DNA of 64,000 nucleotides from Gammaproteobacteria bacterium (GTDB lineage Bacteria; Pseudomonadota; Gammaproteobacteria; Enterobacterales; Alteromonadaceae): NCBI GenBank assembly GCA_018222985.1, contig JAAEZG010000002.1, positions 62,001 to 126,000 of the forward strand, read 5' to 3'. Shown piece by piece: positions 9,126 to 20,017 of this stretch (position 1 is its first letter; each line of letters starts with the position of its first letter). The notes under the pieces were generated by a model. It saw only the letters and a program-made list of their open reading frames with translations, ran no database searches and was not told where the DNA came from. The position numbers and the translations under genes were made by a program.

Positions 9126-9851
9126 CTACAAGGTGAACTGCTCACCTAAATAAACATCTTTAACTTGCTGATTATTTAAGATGGTTTGGGCGTCACCACT
9201 GGCGATCAACTCACCGTGGCTAACAATATAAGCATGCTCACATACCGATAAGGTTTCACGAACATTGTGGTCGGTAATCAATACGCCAATGCCACGGTTG
9301 CGCAAGTGCTCAATAATCTTCTTGATGTCTAAAACTGAAATAGGGTCAACGCCGGCAAAAGGTTCGTCTAACAAAATAAATGCGGGGTCTGCCGCTAAAG
9401 CCCGGGCAATTTCAACACGGCGACGTTCGCCGCCCGACAAACTCATGCCCAAACTGTTGGCAATATGGCCAATATGGAATTCTTCTAGCAGCCCATCAAG
9501 GCGCTCTTCGCGGCCATTGGCGTCGAGGTCTTTGCGAGTTTCTAATATCGCCATAATATTGTCGCGCACGGTTAGTTTGCGAAAAATAGATGACTCTTGC
9601 GGTAAATAACCAATGCCGCGGCGTGCACGTTCATGCATAGGCAACAGTGAAATATCTTGCTCATCAATCATGATGCGGCCTTTGTCGTTATTGACTAGCC
9701 CCACAATCATGTAAAACGTGGTTGTTTTACCCGCACCATTCGGGCCAAGCAAGCCGATAATTTGCCCAGACTCAACCGTTAGGCTAACGTCTTTGACTAC
9801 CTGGCGGCTTTTATAAGACTTAGCTAAATGCTCAGCGATTAGTCGGCTCAT
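9126..9851 (-). CDS. lptB: LPS export ABC transporter ATPase LptB
   Basis: LptB, 241 residues, is the cytoplasmic ATPase that powers LPS extraction by LptFG. Walker A is GPNGAGKT (36-43), the ABC signature [10 protein letters not shown] begins at 138, and Walker B plus catalytic Glu are in ILLDEPFAG (159-167). The H-loop is in [11 protein letters not shown], a string typical of LptB. Its start overlaps the end of lptA by 20 bases, indicating coupled translation with the periplasmic component. Confidence 0.98.
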   Translation of the reverse strand: MSRLIAEHLAKSYKSRQVVKDVSLTVESGQIIGLLGPNGAGKTTTFYMIVGLVNNDKGRIMIDEQDISLLPMHERARRGIGYLPQESSIFRKLTVRDNIMAILETRKDLDANGREERLDGLLEEFHIGHIANSLGMSLSGGERRRVEIARALAADPAFILLDEPFAGVDPISVLDIKKIIEHLRNRGIGVLITDHNVRETLSVCEHAYIVSHGELIASGDAQTILNNQQVKDVYLGEQFTL

Positions 9852-10365
9852 TATTGTTGTCGCTCTTTTTCTTTGGCATAAAAATAGTGGTCACTCGGTC
9901 GCTGTCCGACTCGCCGCGATTGGCTGTCATTTGCTGCGTGGCAAAGTTATAAATAATTTCGCTACCCTGAACCACGCTGTTGTTTTGCGACACTTTAACG
10001 TTGCCTGACAAGGTTAAAATTTGCTTCGCTTGGTCATAGCTAATGCTATTAGCCTGTGCTGAAATTGGCGAACCGTCGTCAAGCTGCTGTTCATAAACGG
10101 CAGGGCTGCCGGTGGCGGTAAATACATCGGACTGGTCATCGCTACGCACAACTTCAAGGTGGTCAGCGCGAATACGCAAAGTACCTTGTTGAATGACCAC
10201 ATTGTTTTCAAACACCGCAATTTTATTCGCCACGTCAAACCAATCGCTTTCCGCGTTAATTTGAATAGGTTTGTTAAAGTCGTCACGACCCTGTGCGTGC
10301 GCCGTACTTAGGGCAATTGCACTAAGGGCGAACAGGGCTACGACCGGTATAAATTGTTTCAACAT
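9832..10365 (-). CDS. lptA: LPS transport periplasmic bridge protein LptA
   Basis: LptA, 177 residues, with a Sec signal peptide ending AHA at about residue 24, then an OstA-like beta-jellyroll (about 30-150) that forms the periplasmic filament linking LptC to LptD. The N-terminal [12 protein letters not shown] and the [13 protein letters not shown] blocks fit the family. The C-terminal Asn/Lys-rich tail overlaps lptB. The start lies 44 bases inside lptC in another frame, an unusually long overlap within this run. Confidence 0.93.
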   Translation of the reverse strand: MLKQFIPVVALFALSAIALSTAHAQGRDDFNKPIQINAESDWFDVANKIAVFENNVVIQQGTLRIRADHLEVVRSDDQSDVFTATGSPAVYEQQLDDGSPISAQANSISYDQAKQILTLSGNVKVSQNNSVVQGSEIIYNFATQQMTANRGESDSDRVTTIFMPKKKSDNNNEPTNR

Positions 10366-10897
10366 GTCGAGTCATTTCCAATGTTTGAGCGCGCATATCG
10401 GCGCGCATGCCTTCGCCTTTTACGGTGAAATCGCGGCCAATAATGACCACGGGTTGATCCGTTTCAACGGTTTCGTTGAGTGTATCAATGGTTAAGTAAC
10501 TGGTTTCAATACGCTCAATAAATTCTGCCGCAGACAAACTGATCATCTCAATATTTCGTTCTAAAACCAAACTTTTATCGGCATAAAATGAACCTTGTTC
10601 GGCTTGTACCTGCCACAGCGCGCCTTGATCATCTATTTGTGTAATATAGGTTGGCGCGGTTAATTCTGTTAACCCAATCGGACTGTAGTGGATCATTTCT
10701 TCGGCAGCAATACGGTGGTCAAGTTCACCTTCGGCATTGTAAACACGCACAATGAGACCTTGCGCGGTAAAGTCAGGCTTTATTTCGCGATACCCCTGCT
10801 GCTGCTGTTCATCGTCACGGTCGGCAAATGGCCGCCAGAATAACAACGCGGCGATGACAAAAATACTGCCAATAATCAGCACCAGGTTACGGTTCAC
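10322..10897 (-). CDS. lptC: LPS export protein LptC
   Basis: LptC, 191 residues, is a single-pass inner-membrane protein (TM at about residues 4-22) with a periplasmic jellyroll that receives LPS from LptBFG and passes it to LptA. The fold is weakly conserved in sequence, and the call relies on the N-terminal anchor, the beta-rich body, length and position between kdsC and lptA. It overlaps kdsC by four bases and lptA by 44. Confidence 0.93.
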   Translation of the reverse strand: MNRNLVLIIGSIFVIAALLFWRPFADRDDEQQQQGYREIKPDFTAQGLIVRVYNAEGELDHRIAAEEMIHYSPIGLTELTAPTYITQIDDQGALWQVQAEQGSFYADKSLVLERNIEMISLSAAEFIERIETSYLTIDTLNETVETDQPVVIIGRDFTVKGEGMRADMRAQTLEMTRHVETIYTGRSPVRP

Positions 10898-11463
10898 AAG
10901 CTAACTCCTCCGTGCAGTTGCAATTGCCCCTGCGCCGTCAAAATAAGATCGCTAAGTTCGCGCACCGCACCAAAGCCACCGCGCTGGGCAGTTATATAAT
11001 GTGCATGCTGTTGCACATAAGGGTGAGCATCTTGCACTGCAACGGCTAAGCCACTGGCTTTGAGCATGTCTAAATCGGGAATATCATCGCCAATCGATGC
11101 AATGTCGCTCGCTGCCAAATTGAGCTGCTTGGCCAATTGCTCAAAGCAGCTGAGTTTGTCTTCTTGGCCTTGAAAAATATGCTGAACACCAAGTGCAGAC
11201 ATGCGGTTCTCAACAATAGCCGAACGTCGACCGGTAATTACTGCCACCTCGATACCGGCGTTAATGAGCGCTTTCACACCAAAACCGTCGCGTGTATGAA
11301 AGGCTTTAAGTTCTTCACCGTTGTTACCTAAATAAATACGGCCGTCGGAAAACACACCGTCAATGTCGCAAACCACAAGTTTAATGGCCGCAAAACGTTC
11401 GAACAGCGGCTGAGCAATGTCGCCATACCATGTGCTGACATAGTCAGCGTTTAGGTTAGTCAT
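10894..11463 (-). CDS. kdsC: KDO-8-phosphate phosphatase KdsC
   Basis: A HAD-family phosphatase of 189 residues that removes phosphate from KDO-8-P in the KDO pathway for LPS inner core. The nucleophile and acid/base aspartates are D33 and D35 in VCDIDGVFSDG, and the later motif SIGDDIPDLDML carries the metal-binding aspartates. It lacks a cap domain, as is normal for tetrameric KdsC. It begins at the last base of kdsD and runs into lptC, keeping KDO synthesis and LPS export in one transcript. Confidence 0.96.
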   Translation of the reverse strand: MTNLNADYVSTWYGDIAQPLFERFAAIKLVVCDIDGVFSDGRIYLGNNGEELKAFHTRDGFGVKALINAGIEVAVITGRRSAIVENRMSALGVQHIFQGQEDKLSCFEQLAKQLNLAASDIASIGDDIPDLDMLKASGLAVAVQDAHPYVQQHAHYITAQRGGFGAVRELSDLILTAQGQLQLHGGVSL

Positions 11464-12443
11464 TACATGACCCCCGCTTTCAGTAAGTCGTGCATATTTA
11501 ACGCCCCTTGTGCAATGCCCTGTTGGTCGGTCACAAACAGGCCATTAATTTTACGATCTTCCATGAGCTTCAAACCTTGCGCAGCAAGCACGTCAGGGCC
11601 AATGGTGACTGGGTTGCGGGTCATAACTTGCGCAATTGCGGTGGTGTGTAGATCAATGCGCTGATCTAAAATTCGACGTAAATCGCCGTCGGTAAAAATG
11701 CCAGCAAGCTTACCTTTTGCATCAATAATGCCGGTCATGCCGAGACCTTTTCGTGACATTTCTAGTAACGCTTCTGAAATGGTCGCCTGTTCAGGCACCA
11801 ACGGAATTCGGTCTCCACTGTGCATAATGTCGTGAATGTGCAATAACAACCTGCGGCCTAAACTGCCGCCAGGGTGCGACATCGCGAAATCATCCGCAGT
11901 AAAACCACGCGCGTTTAATAATGCCACCGCTAAAGCATCGCCCATAACTAGCGTAGCTGTGGTGGATGACGTTGGCGCGAGGCCTAACGAACAGGCTTCT
12001 TGCTCTACTGCAATACAAACGTGCACATCGGCTATTTCAGCGAGAGTAGACTTTGGGTTCCCCGTCATACTAATTAGCTTAACGCCGCGGCGCTTTATTA
12101 GCGGAGCTATGGCTAGCAGTTCACCGGTTTCGCCTGAATTAGAAATGGCCAAAACAACGTCTTGGGCGGTAATCATGCCCAAATCGCCATGGCTAGCTTC
12201 ACCAGGGTGAACAAAAAACGCCGGCGTACCGGTTGAGGCCAAGGTTGCTGCAATTTTGCCGCCAATGTGCCCAGACTTACCCATACCAATGACAATAACG
12301 CGCCCAGCACAGGCTAACAACAATTCACAGGCTTGCTCAAAACTGTCATCCAAAAAGCGCTTCAAGCCGCTAACCGCGGCGGTTTCGATATCAATGACAC
12401 GTTCGCCCAACAGACGAAATGATTGGGTGGTGGAATTGCTCAT
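11463..12443 (-). CDS. kdsD: arabinose-5-phosphate isomerase KdsD
   Basis: KdsD, 326 residues, converts ribulose-5-phosphate to arabinose-5-phosphate, the first committed step to KDO. An N-terminal SIS domain (about 35-175, with GMGKSGHIGGKIAATLASTG) is followed by two CBS domains (about 205-325). I use ATG 12443 (MSNSTTQSF), which matches the family length; the frame stays open a further 135 bases upstream, but that extension is not expected. This is the first gene of the minus-strand block and is divergent from mlaF. The yrbG gene that separates these in E. coli is absent. Confidence 0.95.
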   Translation of the reverse strand: MSNSTTQSFRLLGERVIDIETAAVSGLKRFLDDSFEQACELLLACAGRVIVIGMGKSGHIGGKIAATLASTGTPAFFVHPGEASHGDLGMITAQDVVLAISNSGETGELLAIAPLIKRRGVKLISMTGNPKSTLAEIADVHVCIAVEQEACSLGLAPTSSTTATLVMGDALAVALLNARGFTADDFAMSHPGGSLGRRLLLHIHDIMHSGDRIPLVPEQATISEALLEMSRKGLGMTGIIDAKGKLAGIFTDGDLRRILDQRIDLHTTAIAQVMTRNPVTIGPDVLAAQGLKLMEDRKINGLFVTDQQGIAQGALNMHDLLKAGVM

Positions 12444-12619
12444 AACTGTGAATAGCTCCGCCAAAATAAGATTGTTTACAATAATACCCGATCGAAAACT
12501 GAATTGCAGACGTAAAAAGCACTGAAATAAACGATTTGTCACAAATTTTACCGTCTTAAGGTGTAGAAAAAAGCCCAAATCTGTTACACTCGCGGGCTTG
12601 TTTAAGGAGAATTAAAGGC
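12444..12619. other. divergent kdsD/mlaF intergenic region
   Basis: This 176-bp AT-rich spacer must hold the promoters of both the kdsD and the mla operons. On the plus strand a TTACACT box (12584-12590) lies about 30 bases before mlaF and AAGGAG (about 12604) is the ribosome site; on the minus strand TATTAT lies about 40 bases before kdsD. I found no convincing -35 partner for either, so exact promoters remain unassigned. Confidence 0.4.
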
Positions 12620-13456
12620 GTGCGACAAGTGGAAAATTCTGCTTTAGATGATGCCCTTGTGGTGATTGATAACTTGCACTTCGCGCATAGTTTTGGCGCA
12701 CACCAAGTTTATCGAAACCTTTCGATGCGTGTACCGCGCGGAAAAATCACCGCCGTAATGGGCCCTAGTGGCATTGGTAAAACAACATTGTTGCGGCTCA
12801 TTGGTGCCCAGCTGTATCCGCAGCAAGGTAGTATTGAGTTTGCGGGGCATAACGTACACCAGCTGAATCGGCGTGACCTTTATGAGTTGCGTAAGCGTAT
12901 GAGTATGCTGTTTCAAAGCGGTGCGTTATTTACCGACATGACAGTGTACGACAACATCGCTTTTCCGTTGCGTGAACATAGCCAACTTCCTGAAGAAATT
13001 ATTGACACTATTGTCAAAATGAAGCTTGAGGCTGTCGGGTTGCGCGGTGCGCGTGACCTAATGCCAGCCGAGCTTTCTGGTGGTATGGCGCGGCGGGCCG
13101 CTTTGGCGCGGGCTATTGCGCTCGACCCCGAACTCATTTTGTACGATGAGCCATTTGCTGGCCAAGACCCCATTTCTATGGGCGTCATCGTAAAACTTAT
13201 TAAAGAACTGAATGCCTCGCTAGGCCTAACAAGTATTGTGGTTACCCATGATATTGCCGAGGTAATGACCATTGCTGACTACGTGTACATTTTGGCCGAC
13301 AAGCAGGTAGTAGGGCATGGCACACCAGCGCAACTGAAGCAGTCGGACGACCCGCTTATCCATCAGTTTTTACATGGGGAAGCCGACGGCCCGGTGCCGT
13401 TTCATTATGCCGCGGCATCGTTAGAAGATGATTTATTAGGGAGTGACCATGCTTAA
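12620..13456 (+). CDS. mlaF: phospholipid ABC transporter ATPase MlaF
   Basis: MlaF, 278 residues, is the cytoplasmic ATPase of the MlaFEDB complex, which moves phospholipids between inner membrane and MlaC to keep outer-membrane asymmetry. Walker A is GPSGIGKT (48-55), the signature is [14 protein letters not shown], and Walker B is [13 protein letters not shown]. The atypical LSGGM signature is characteristic of the family. Translation starts at GTG 12620 after AAGGAG. It overlaps the upstream region of mlaE. Confidence 0.97.
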   Translation: MRQVENSALDDALVVIDNLHFAHSFGAHQVYRNLSMRVPRGKITAVMGPSGIGKTTLLRLIGAQLYPQQGSIEFAGHNVHQLNRRDLYELRKRMSMLFQSGALFTDMTVYDNIAFPLREHSQLPEEIIDTIVKMKLEAVGLRGARDLMPAELSGGMARRAALARAIALDPELILYDEPFAGQDPISMGVIVKLIKELNASLGLTSIVVTHDIAEVMTIADYVYILADKQVVGHGTPAQLKQSDDPLIHQFLHGEADGPVPFHYAAASLEDDLLGSDHA

Positions 13457-14225
13457 TCGTGTTGCTGCGCTAGGAAAAGTCACCTTAGACGCCATTGCCG
13501 GTGCTGGCGCCGCATTGTTTATGTTAATGCGCGCGTTGTTTGGCAAGCCACAACTGCGCAAGTCATGGCCGCTGCTTATGCAACAAATGTACTCAGTGGG
13601 CGTATTGTCGTTGCTGATTATTGTTGTCAGCGGGTTGTTTATCGGCATGGTGTTGGGGCTTCAAGGCTATACTATTTTGGTCGACTTTGGCGCCGAGCAG
13701 TCGCTAGGGCCCATGGTTGCTTTGTCACTGCTGCGTGAGTTGGGGCCTGTGGTAACCGCGCTATTGTTTGCTGGGCGAGCCGGTTCTGCATTAACCGCCG
13801 AAATTGGCCTAATGAAGGCGACAGAACAGTTATCTAGCTTAGAAATGATGGGCGTTGACCCGTTGCGGCGGGTTATTTCACCACGTTTCTGGGCAGGTTT
13901 TTATAGTATGCCAATTTTAGCCTTAGTGTTTTCGGCGGTAGGTATATATGGCGGCTACTTAGTTGGTGTGCGCTGGTTAGGCGTGGATGACGGCGCGTTT
14001 TGGTCGGTCATGCAGTCGAACGTAGAGTGGGGGCAAGACATACTTAATGGCGTTATTAAAAGCTTAGTGTTTGCTTTTGTTGTCACCTGGATTGCGCTGC
14101 ACAAGGGTTACCAGTGTACGCCTACTTCGGTAGGTATTAGCCGCGCCACTACCTCGACCGTTGTCACTGCGTCGTTAGCAGTATTAGGGCTCGATTTTGT
14201 TTTAACCGCATTGATGTTTGGATAA
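13449..14225 (+). CDS. mlaE: phospholipid ABC transporter permease MlaE
   Basis: MlaE permease of 258 residues with about five hydrophobic segments and the family core [18 protein letters not shown] followed by [20 protein letters not shown]. It forms the membrane channel of MlaFEDB. ATG 13449 is chosen because AGGGAG lies six bases upstream; a GTG at 13443 is in frame. The start lies inside the end of mlaF, and mlaD follows after five bases. Confidence 0.96.
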   Translation: MLNRVAALGKVTLDAIAGAGAALFMLMRALFGKPQLRKSWPLLMQQMYSVGVLSLLIIVVSGLFIGMVLGLQGYTILVDFGAEQSLGPMVALSLLRELGPVVTALLFAGRAGSALTAEIGLMKATEQLSSLEMMGVDPLRRVISPRFWAGFYSMPILALVFSAVGIYGGYLVGVRWLGVDDGAFWSVMQSNVEWGQDILNGVIKSLVFAFVVTWIALHKGYQCTPTSVGISRATTSTVVTASLAVLGLDFVLTALMFG

Positions 14226-14230
14226 AAACC

Positions 14231-14698
14231 ATGGAATCAAGAAATACACAGTTAGCAGTTGGGTTGTTTGTCATCATTGGTATTTTGGCCTTGTTATTTT
14301 TAGGCTTAAAAGCCGCGAACACCAATGTGCTCACCAACGGTGAAACCTATAAATTATTTGCAAAGTTCGACAACATTGGTGGCCTAAAAGAACGCTCGCC
14401 GGTAAAAGTAGGCGGTGTTGTGGTTGGCCGCGTCAGCAAAATTTCATTAGTGGGCGATTACTATGAGCCGTTGGTCGAAATGACCATTAGCAAAGAATAC
14501 AATGAATTTTCTGACACAACGTCGGTCTCAATATTAACGTCGGGCTTATTGGGTGAGCAGTATATTGGCTTAAACCCTGGCTTTATTGATGACACGGTTG
14601 AGATGCTCGAAGACGGTGATTATATCTACGACACCAAATCAGCATTAGTGCTAGAGGACTTGATTGGCCAGTTCTTATTCGGCCAAGGCAACGACTAA
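14231..14698 (+). CDS. mlaD: phospholipid-binding MCE protein MlaD
   Basis: MlaD, 155 residues, has a single N-terminal membrane segment (about 8-26) and one MCE domain (about 38-118, with FDNIGGLKERSPVKVGGVVVG). It forms the hexameric periplasmic ring through which lipids pass between MlaE and MlaC. The LLGEQYIGLNPG hydrophobic pore block is visible. It follows mlaE and precedes mlaC in the standard order. Confidence 0.97.
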   Translation: MESRNTQLAVGLFVIIGILALLFLGLKAANTNVLTNGETYKLFAKFDNIGGLKERSPVKVGGVVVGRVSKISLVGDYYEPLVEMTISKEYNEFSDTTSVSILTSGLLGEQYIGLNPGFIDDTVEMLEDGDYIYDTKSALVLEDLIGQFLFGQGND

Positions 14699-14708
14699 GG
14701 AGTTCAGC

Positions 14709-15374
14709 ATGAAAAAGTGGTTCATGGCAGTCTGTATTAGTTTGTTCACGTTAGCTGGCGTTCATAACGCCCAAGCGGAGTTAATTCGTGACGATAATCC
14801 GTACGTTTTGTTGGAGAAACTTGCCAGCAAAACACTTGAGCGTATCGAAACCGATCGTGAGCTGATTGATCAAGATATCAACCATATTCGGGTGGTTATT
14901 CGTGAAGAAATGATGCCTTATGTTGATTATGTCTATGCCGCAAAGCGCGTACTAGGCCGTAACCTAACACAAACCACCGAAGAGCAACGTCAAGAATTTT
15001 ACACGGTGTTTCGTGACTATTTAATTACCACCTACGCGGGTGCTTTTACGCAATATGATGAAACGAAACACACTATTCAATTTGGTGACGCGTCGCGGTT
15101 TGAGCCGAATAGTAAAATAGTGGTGGTTAATACCCGCTTATTACAAGAGGGTGGGCCGCCTGTGCGCATGGATTTTAAAATGCGGTTCGACAAAGACGAC
15201 AACCTATGGAAAGCATACGACCTGGTTGTTGAAGGCGTAAGCTTGCTCAATAGTAAACAGGCTGAAATCAATGCGGTTATTCGTAGTAATGGCATTGACG
15301 GCACTATCGCGTTGTTGCGCGAAAAAGCCCAAGAAACTGTCAAAGAACATGATGATATTGAAGGCAGTGAGTAA
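14709..15374 (+). CDS. mlaC: periplasmic phospholipid-binding protein MlaC
   Basis: MlaC, 221 residues, with a Sec signal peptide ending in AQA at about residue 23. The soluble carrier shuttles phospholipid across the periplasm between MlaA at the outer membrane and MlaD. The Tol-Tol-Ttg2 fold is supported by RQEFYTVFRDYLITTYAG and VVEGVSLLNSKQAEI. ATG 14709 follows AAGGAG from the end of mlaD. The stop overlaps the mlaB start as TAATG. Confidence 0.95.
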   Translation: MKKWFMAVCISLFTLAGVHNAQAELIRDDNPYVLLEKLASKTLERIETDRELIDQDINHIRVVIREEMMPYVDYVYAAKRVLGRNLTQTTEEQRQEFYTVFRDYLITTYAGAFTQYDETKHTIQFGDASRFEPNSKIVVVNTRLLQEGGPPVRMDFKMRFDKDDNLWKAYDLVVEGVSLLNSKQAEINAVIRSNGIDGTIALLREKAQETVKEHDDIEGSE

Positions 15375-15679
15375 TGGACCATTGTGAACTGCAATGCAGC
15401 GATGGTGGCCGTGTGGTCTTAAGCGGCCAACTAACTCGTAATACGGTGCCTGCTATCTGGGCAAATCGCCGAAACTGGTTAGCAGGTGAGCAAGAAGCCT
15501 TGACGGTTGACCTAGAAGGCGTTGAGAAAGTCGACTCCGCCGGTGTTGCCATGCTATTACAGGTTAAGCGGGCATTGCGAAACACCCAGCGTGACTTACT
15601 CATTGTCAATGCAAATCAGCAATTTAAAGCCATGCTAAAAGTCAGTGGTGTCGATGCACTGCTCACACTCGGTAGTTAA
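15374..15679 (+). CDS. mlaB: STAS-domain protein MlaB
   Basis: A 101-residue single STAS domain, the regulatory subunit that binds MlaF and stabilises the transporter. The STAS core VDLEGVEKVDSAGVAMLLQ includes the conserved DSAG loop. The start ATG overlaps the mlaC stop by one base. Cytoplasmic. Sequence identity within this small family is low, but position and fold pattern agree. Confidence 0.92.
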   Translation: MDHCELQCSDGGRVVLSGQLTRNTVPAIWANRRNWLAGEQEALTVDLEGVEKVDSAGVAMLLQVKRALRNTQRDLLIVNANQQFKAMLKVSGVDALLTLGS

Positions 15680-15707
15680 AATTCTCAAAATTCAATGAAG
15701 AAACTTT

Positions 15708-17245
<1,538 letters not shown>

Positions 17246-17273
17246 AGGTTTCTGGCAAGCAGCACCGGTTTAG

Positions 17274-18320
17274 CTACTGAAATTTGGTAATGGTGACATC
17301 CACAACTTGCTCTTGGTTGTCACGTAAAAACCTAATTTTAATGACCGATCCCGGCTTCGTTTGTGCCACCGCAGCTAACCCTTCAGCTGCCGACGACATT
17401 CGCTGACCATTAATTTCCGTAATGTAATCATCCGGGCGCAAACCTGCGCGCGCGGCTGGACTATTAGCATCAACACCCGTTACATAAATACCGGGTTGGC
17501 TATAAGGATTACTCTGCGGCACTTCACCTACTTGCACCCCTAGGTAACCACGAACAACCTCGCCTTCGCGAATTAAGCTTTCCATGACTGAATAAGCCAA
17601 GGGGTAGGGTACTGCAAAGTAAATACCGTCGATGCCTTGCCCCCGCGCATCACGAAACTGCGCATTATTGATGCCAACCAAATAGCCTTCACTGTTGACC
17701 AAGGCGCCACCAGAAGCTCCTTCGTTAATCACAGCATCCATTTGAATTAAGTCGGCATGTGAGTGAATCACACCCATGCGACCTCCTGTGGCACTGACAA
17801 TACCCTGAGTAATGGTTTGCCCTAAGTTATGTGGGTTACCAATGGCTAGCACAACATCACCCACTTGGGTACGCAGGCTCTGGCTTTGCGGAATAATGGG
17901 TAGGTTGTCGGCATCAATTCGAACCACCGCTAAGTCGGTAATTTGATCATAACCAATGACTTGACCGCTGTAGTTACGGCCATCTTGTAGCGCCACTTGT
18001 ATTTCATTCACGTCAGCAACCACATGATACGCCGTAAGAATATGCCCCCGATTATCCATAATAACGCCCGAGCCTAAGCGCACTACGGTGCTAGGTCGGC
18101 GCGAATAATAAGATGTGCGTGAGGTACCAATGCTGTAAATGTTCACCACAGCTGGCGCGGCGCGATTAACCGCCGTTGCGAAGCTTAATGGCTGCTGTGG
18201 GGGCTTATCTGATGCGGACTTACCTTGAAAATAAGGTAGCGCGACAATCACAATAGCAGCGACCGCTAAGCCGAGCAGGACAGAGCGCGTGATATACCAA
18301 AACGTTTGGCCAAGCTGCAT
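17274..18320 (-). CDS. degS: inner-membrane serine endoprotease DegS
   Basis: DegS, 348 residues: one N-terminal membrane anchor (about 11-27), a trypsin-like protease domain, and one PDZ domain (about 257-340). The catalytic triad is H99 (TAYHVV), D129 (TDLAVV) and S203 (EGASGGALV). In E. coli it senses misfolded outer-membrane proteins and makes the first cut in RseA, activating sigma-E. The residue two before the catalytic serine is Ala instead of the usual Asn of GNSGGA. ATG 18320 gives the correct anchor; an upstream in-frame start would add 15 residues. A terminator separates it from degQ. Confidence 0.94.
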   Translation of the reverse strand: MQLGQTFWYITRSVLLGLAVAAIVIVALPYFQGKSASDKPPQQPLSFATAVNRAAPAVVNIYSIGTSRTSYYSRRPSTVVRLGSGVIMDNRGHILTAYHVVADVNEIQVALQDGRNYSGQVIGYDQITDLAVVRIDADNLPIIPQSQSLRTQVGDVVLAIGNPHNLGQTITQGIVSATGGRMGVIHSHADLIQMDAVINEGASGGALVNSEGYLVGINNAQFRDARGQGIDGIYFAVPYPLAYSVMESLIREGEVVRGYLGVQVGEVPQSNPYSQPGIYVTGVDANSPAARAGLRPDDYITEINGQRMSSAAEGLAAVAQTKPGSVIKIRFLRDNQEQVVDVTITKFQ

Positions 18321-18370
18321 TTGAAAGTAACCTATTGAATTAAAATATAAGCAAAAGCATAACACTGTTT

Positions 18371-18400
18371 AAAAAAGAAGGCAGCATTTGCTGCCTTCTT
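18371..18400 (-). terminator. rho-independent terminator after degQ
   Basis: On the minus strand a 9-bp stem (GAAGGCAGC / GCTGCCTTC) with a four-base loop is followed by a run of six T, continuing TTTAAAC. It lies 29 bases past the degQ stop and 51 bases before the degS start, so degS is expected to be expressed by read-through or from its own promoter. Confidence 0.85.
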
Positions 18401-18428
18401 CATGTGGCGTTGAGACACCAGGGGTTGA

Positions 18429-19775
18429 TTACCCGCCGCGTAACACTAAGTAAAGTTGCGAATTGCCACGGCGAATATTTAACGCGATAACATCACCCGC
18501 GTTTGATAATGACTCGCGTAGCTCCGACATGCTGTTAATTGGCGTGCGGTTCACCCCAATAATCACGTCGTTTTTACGCAGTCCATAACGTTCAGCCAGC
18601 GAGCCCTCAGTAATTTCGGTTACCTGCAGGCCACCTTGTTCGATTGGTGCTAGCGTTAGGCCATCAAGGGCAGGGTGCAATGAAGCCGCAGTTACCGCTT
18701 GATCATCGGCACTAAGCACAACGTTAAACTTACGCTCTTTACCGTCGCGCAATATCGTCAACGAGAGTTCTTTGCCGGCACCTAAAGTGCTAACACGTGC
18801 GCCTAAGTCTGCAAAGGTACGAATACGCTCACCATTTACCGCAACAATTACATCGCCTGATTGCAATCCTGCTTTGTCAGCAGCACCTTCTGGAATAACC
18901 TCAGCAATAAAGGCACCTTGGTTGGCTTTTAAATCTAGAGCTTTTGCAATTTCGTGGGTTAAGTCATTACCGCGTACACCAAGCACGCCACGGCGCACTT
19001 CACCAAACTCAATCAACTGCTGCACCAAATTTTGCATCATGTCTGCTGGAATAGCGAAACCAATACCAATATTACCGCCATTTGGCCCTAAAATAGCCGT
19101 GTTAATGCCAATGAGCTTGCCATCTAACGTCACTAGGGCACCGCCAGAGTTACCGCTGTTAATGGCCGCATCGGTTTGAATAAAGTTTTCAATTTCTTCA
19201 ATGCCTAAGCCACTGCGGCCTAGCGCACTAACAATACCCGAGGTAACGGTTTGCCCTAAACCGAACGGATTACCAATAGCCACGACAAAGTCGCCAACAC
19301 GTAATTTCGCCGAGTTACCAATTTCAATGGCTGTTAAATCTTTGCCATCTTTAATTTTCAGCAGGGCAACATCTGAACGGTCATCGGTGCCAATCACTGT
19401 TGCATCGAATTGTCGACCATCTTTGAGCGTAACCAGAATCTCTGATGCGCCGTCAATCACGTGGTTATTGGTAACGACGTAACCTTCGTCTGCATCAATG
19501 ATGACGCCAGAGCCAAGCCCCTGAAAAGGACGTTCTTGAACTTGTTCACGCGGACCATTTGGGCCAAAGAAAAAGCGAAACATATCGGGGATGCGTTGAC
19601 GCACCTCGCGCTTCCCTTTCACGGAAATATTCACAACCGCAGGCGTGACTTCTTCCAGCATGGGCGCAAGCGTAGGTGTTTCGTCTTTATCACCAAAAAA
19701 GGGAATACCGGCTGAAACAGGCGCAACAGTCAGTGCACTCGCTAAAGCCAAAACCGCTAACAACTTCACTTTCAT
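18429..19775 (-). CDS. degQ: periplasmic serine protease DegQ/DegP
   Basis: HtrA-family protease-chaperone, 448 residues. A Sec signal peptide ends VSA at about residue 22. The catalytic triad H105, D135 and S210 (in SGNSGGALV) is at nearly the same positions as in E. coli DegP. Two PDZ domains follow (about 255-345 and 360-445). The regulatory LA loop is short, as in DegQ, and the locus degQ-degS next to zapG is that of degQ. It degrades or refolds damaged envelope proteins. A sigma-E-type promoter lies just upstream, which in E. coli is a property of degP, so this single gene may cover both roles. Confidence 0.95.
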   Translation of the reverse strand: MKVKLLAVLALASALTVAPVSAGIPFFGDKDETPTLAPMLEEVTPAVVNISVKGKREVRQRIPDMFRFFFGPNGPREQVQERPFQGLGSGVIIDADEGYVVTNNHVIDGASEILVTLKDGRQFDATVIGTDDRSDVALLKIKDGKDLTAIEIGNSAKLRVGDFVVAIGNPFGLGQTVTSGIVSALGRSGLGIEEIENFIQTDAAINSGNSGGALVTLDGKLIGINTAILGPNGGNIGIGFAIPADMMQNLVQQLIEFGEVRRGVLGVRGNDLTHEIAKALDLKANQGAFIAEVIPEGAADKAGLQSGDVIVAVNGERIRTFADLGARVSTLGAGKELSLTILRDGKERKFNVVLSADDQAVTAASLHPALDGLTLAPIEQGGLQVTEITEGSLAERYGLRKNDVIIGVNRTPINSMSELRESLSNAGDVIALNIRRGNSQLYLVLRGG

Positions 19776-19808
19776 TCGAGTTAACTCCTGTATGATGGTT
19801 ATCGTAAT

Positions 19809-19837
19809 TACAGACTAACTCGATATAAATAAGTTCA
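19809..19837 (-). promoter_or_regulatory. sigma-E-type promoter of degQ
   Basis: On the minus strand TGAACTT (19831-19837) and TCTGTA (19809-19814) are separated by exactly 16 bases. The E. coli degP sigma-E promoter has GAACTT, 16 bases, TCTGAA. The predicted start of transcription is about 28 bases before the degQ ATG, and AGGAG lies just upstream of that codon. Motif match by eye only. Confidence 0.6.
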
Positions 19838-19860
19838 GCAGTAGAGTGTTTCAAGATGTG

Positions 19861-20012
19861 AATTCGTTATTCGTTAATCGTTCTTCGTGCGCTTCGCTGT
19901 TAGTCCGCTACGCTATTCGTAAAAGACATTTCGAACAGTGCGAAACACGTACAAACAGTGAACGTAGTGAACTCACGAATAACGAATAACGATAAGCGCA
20001 GCGATCGAATAA
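19861..20012. repeat. extragenic palindromic element, copy A
   Basis: The region between degQ and zapG begins with TTCGTTATTCGTTAATCG and ends with CGAATAACGAATAACGATAA and a further CGAATAACG, so its two ends are inverted copies. An inner part (about 19936-19990), read on the minus strand, matches the left arm of the element at 23188-23250. Small heptamer runs (CGAATAA) occur. There is no coding sequence here. Confidence 0.7.
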
Positions 20013-20017
20013 CGTTT

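Noticed and set aside
12536-12590. mlaF promoter from TTGTCA (12536) and TTACACT (12584)
   Set aside because: Spacing is over 40 bases; neither box has a partner at 16-18 bases, so no promoter was called.
19840-19860. Sigma-70 promoter TTGAAA upstream of degQ on the minus strand
   Set aside because: The hexamer at 17-base spacing (TATTTA) is a poor -10; the sigma-E boxes fit better.
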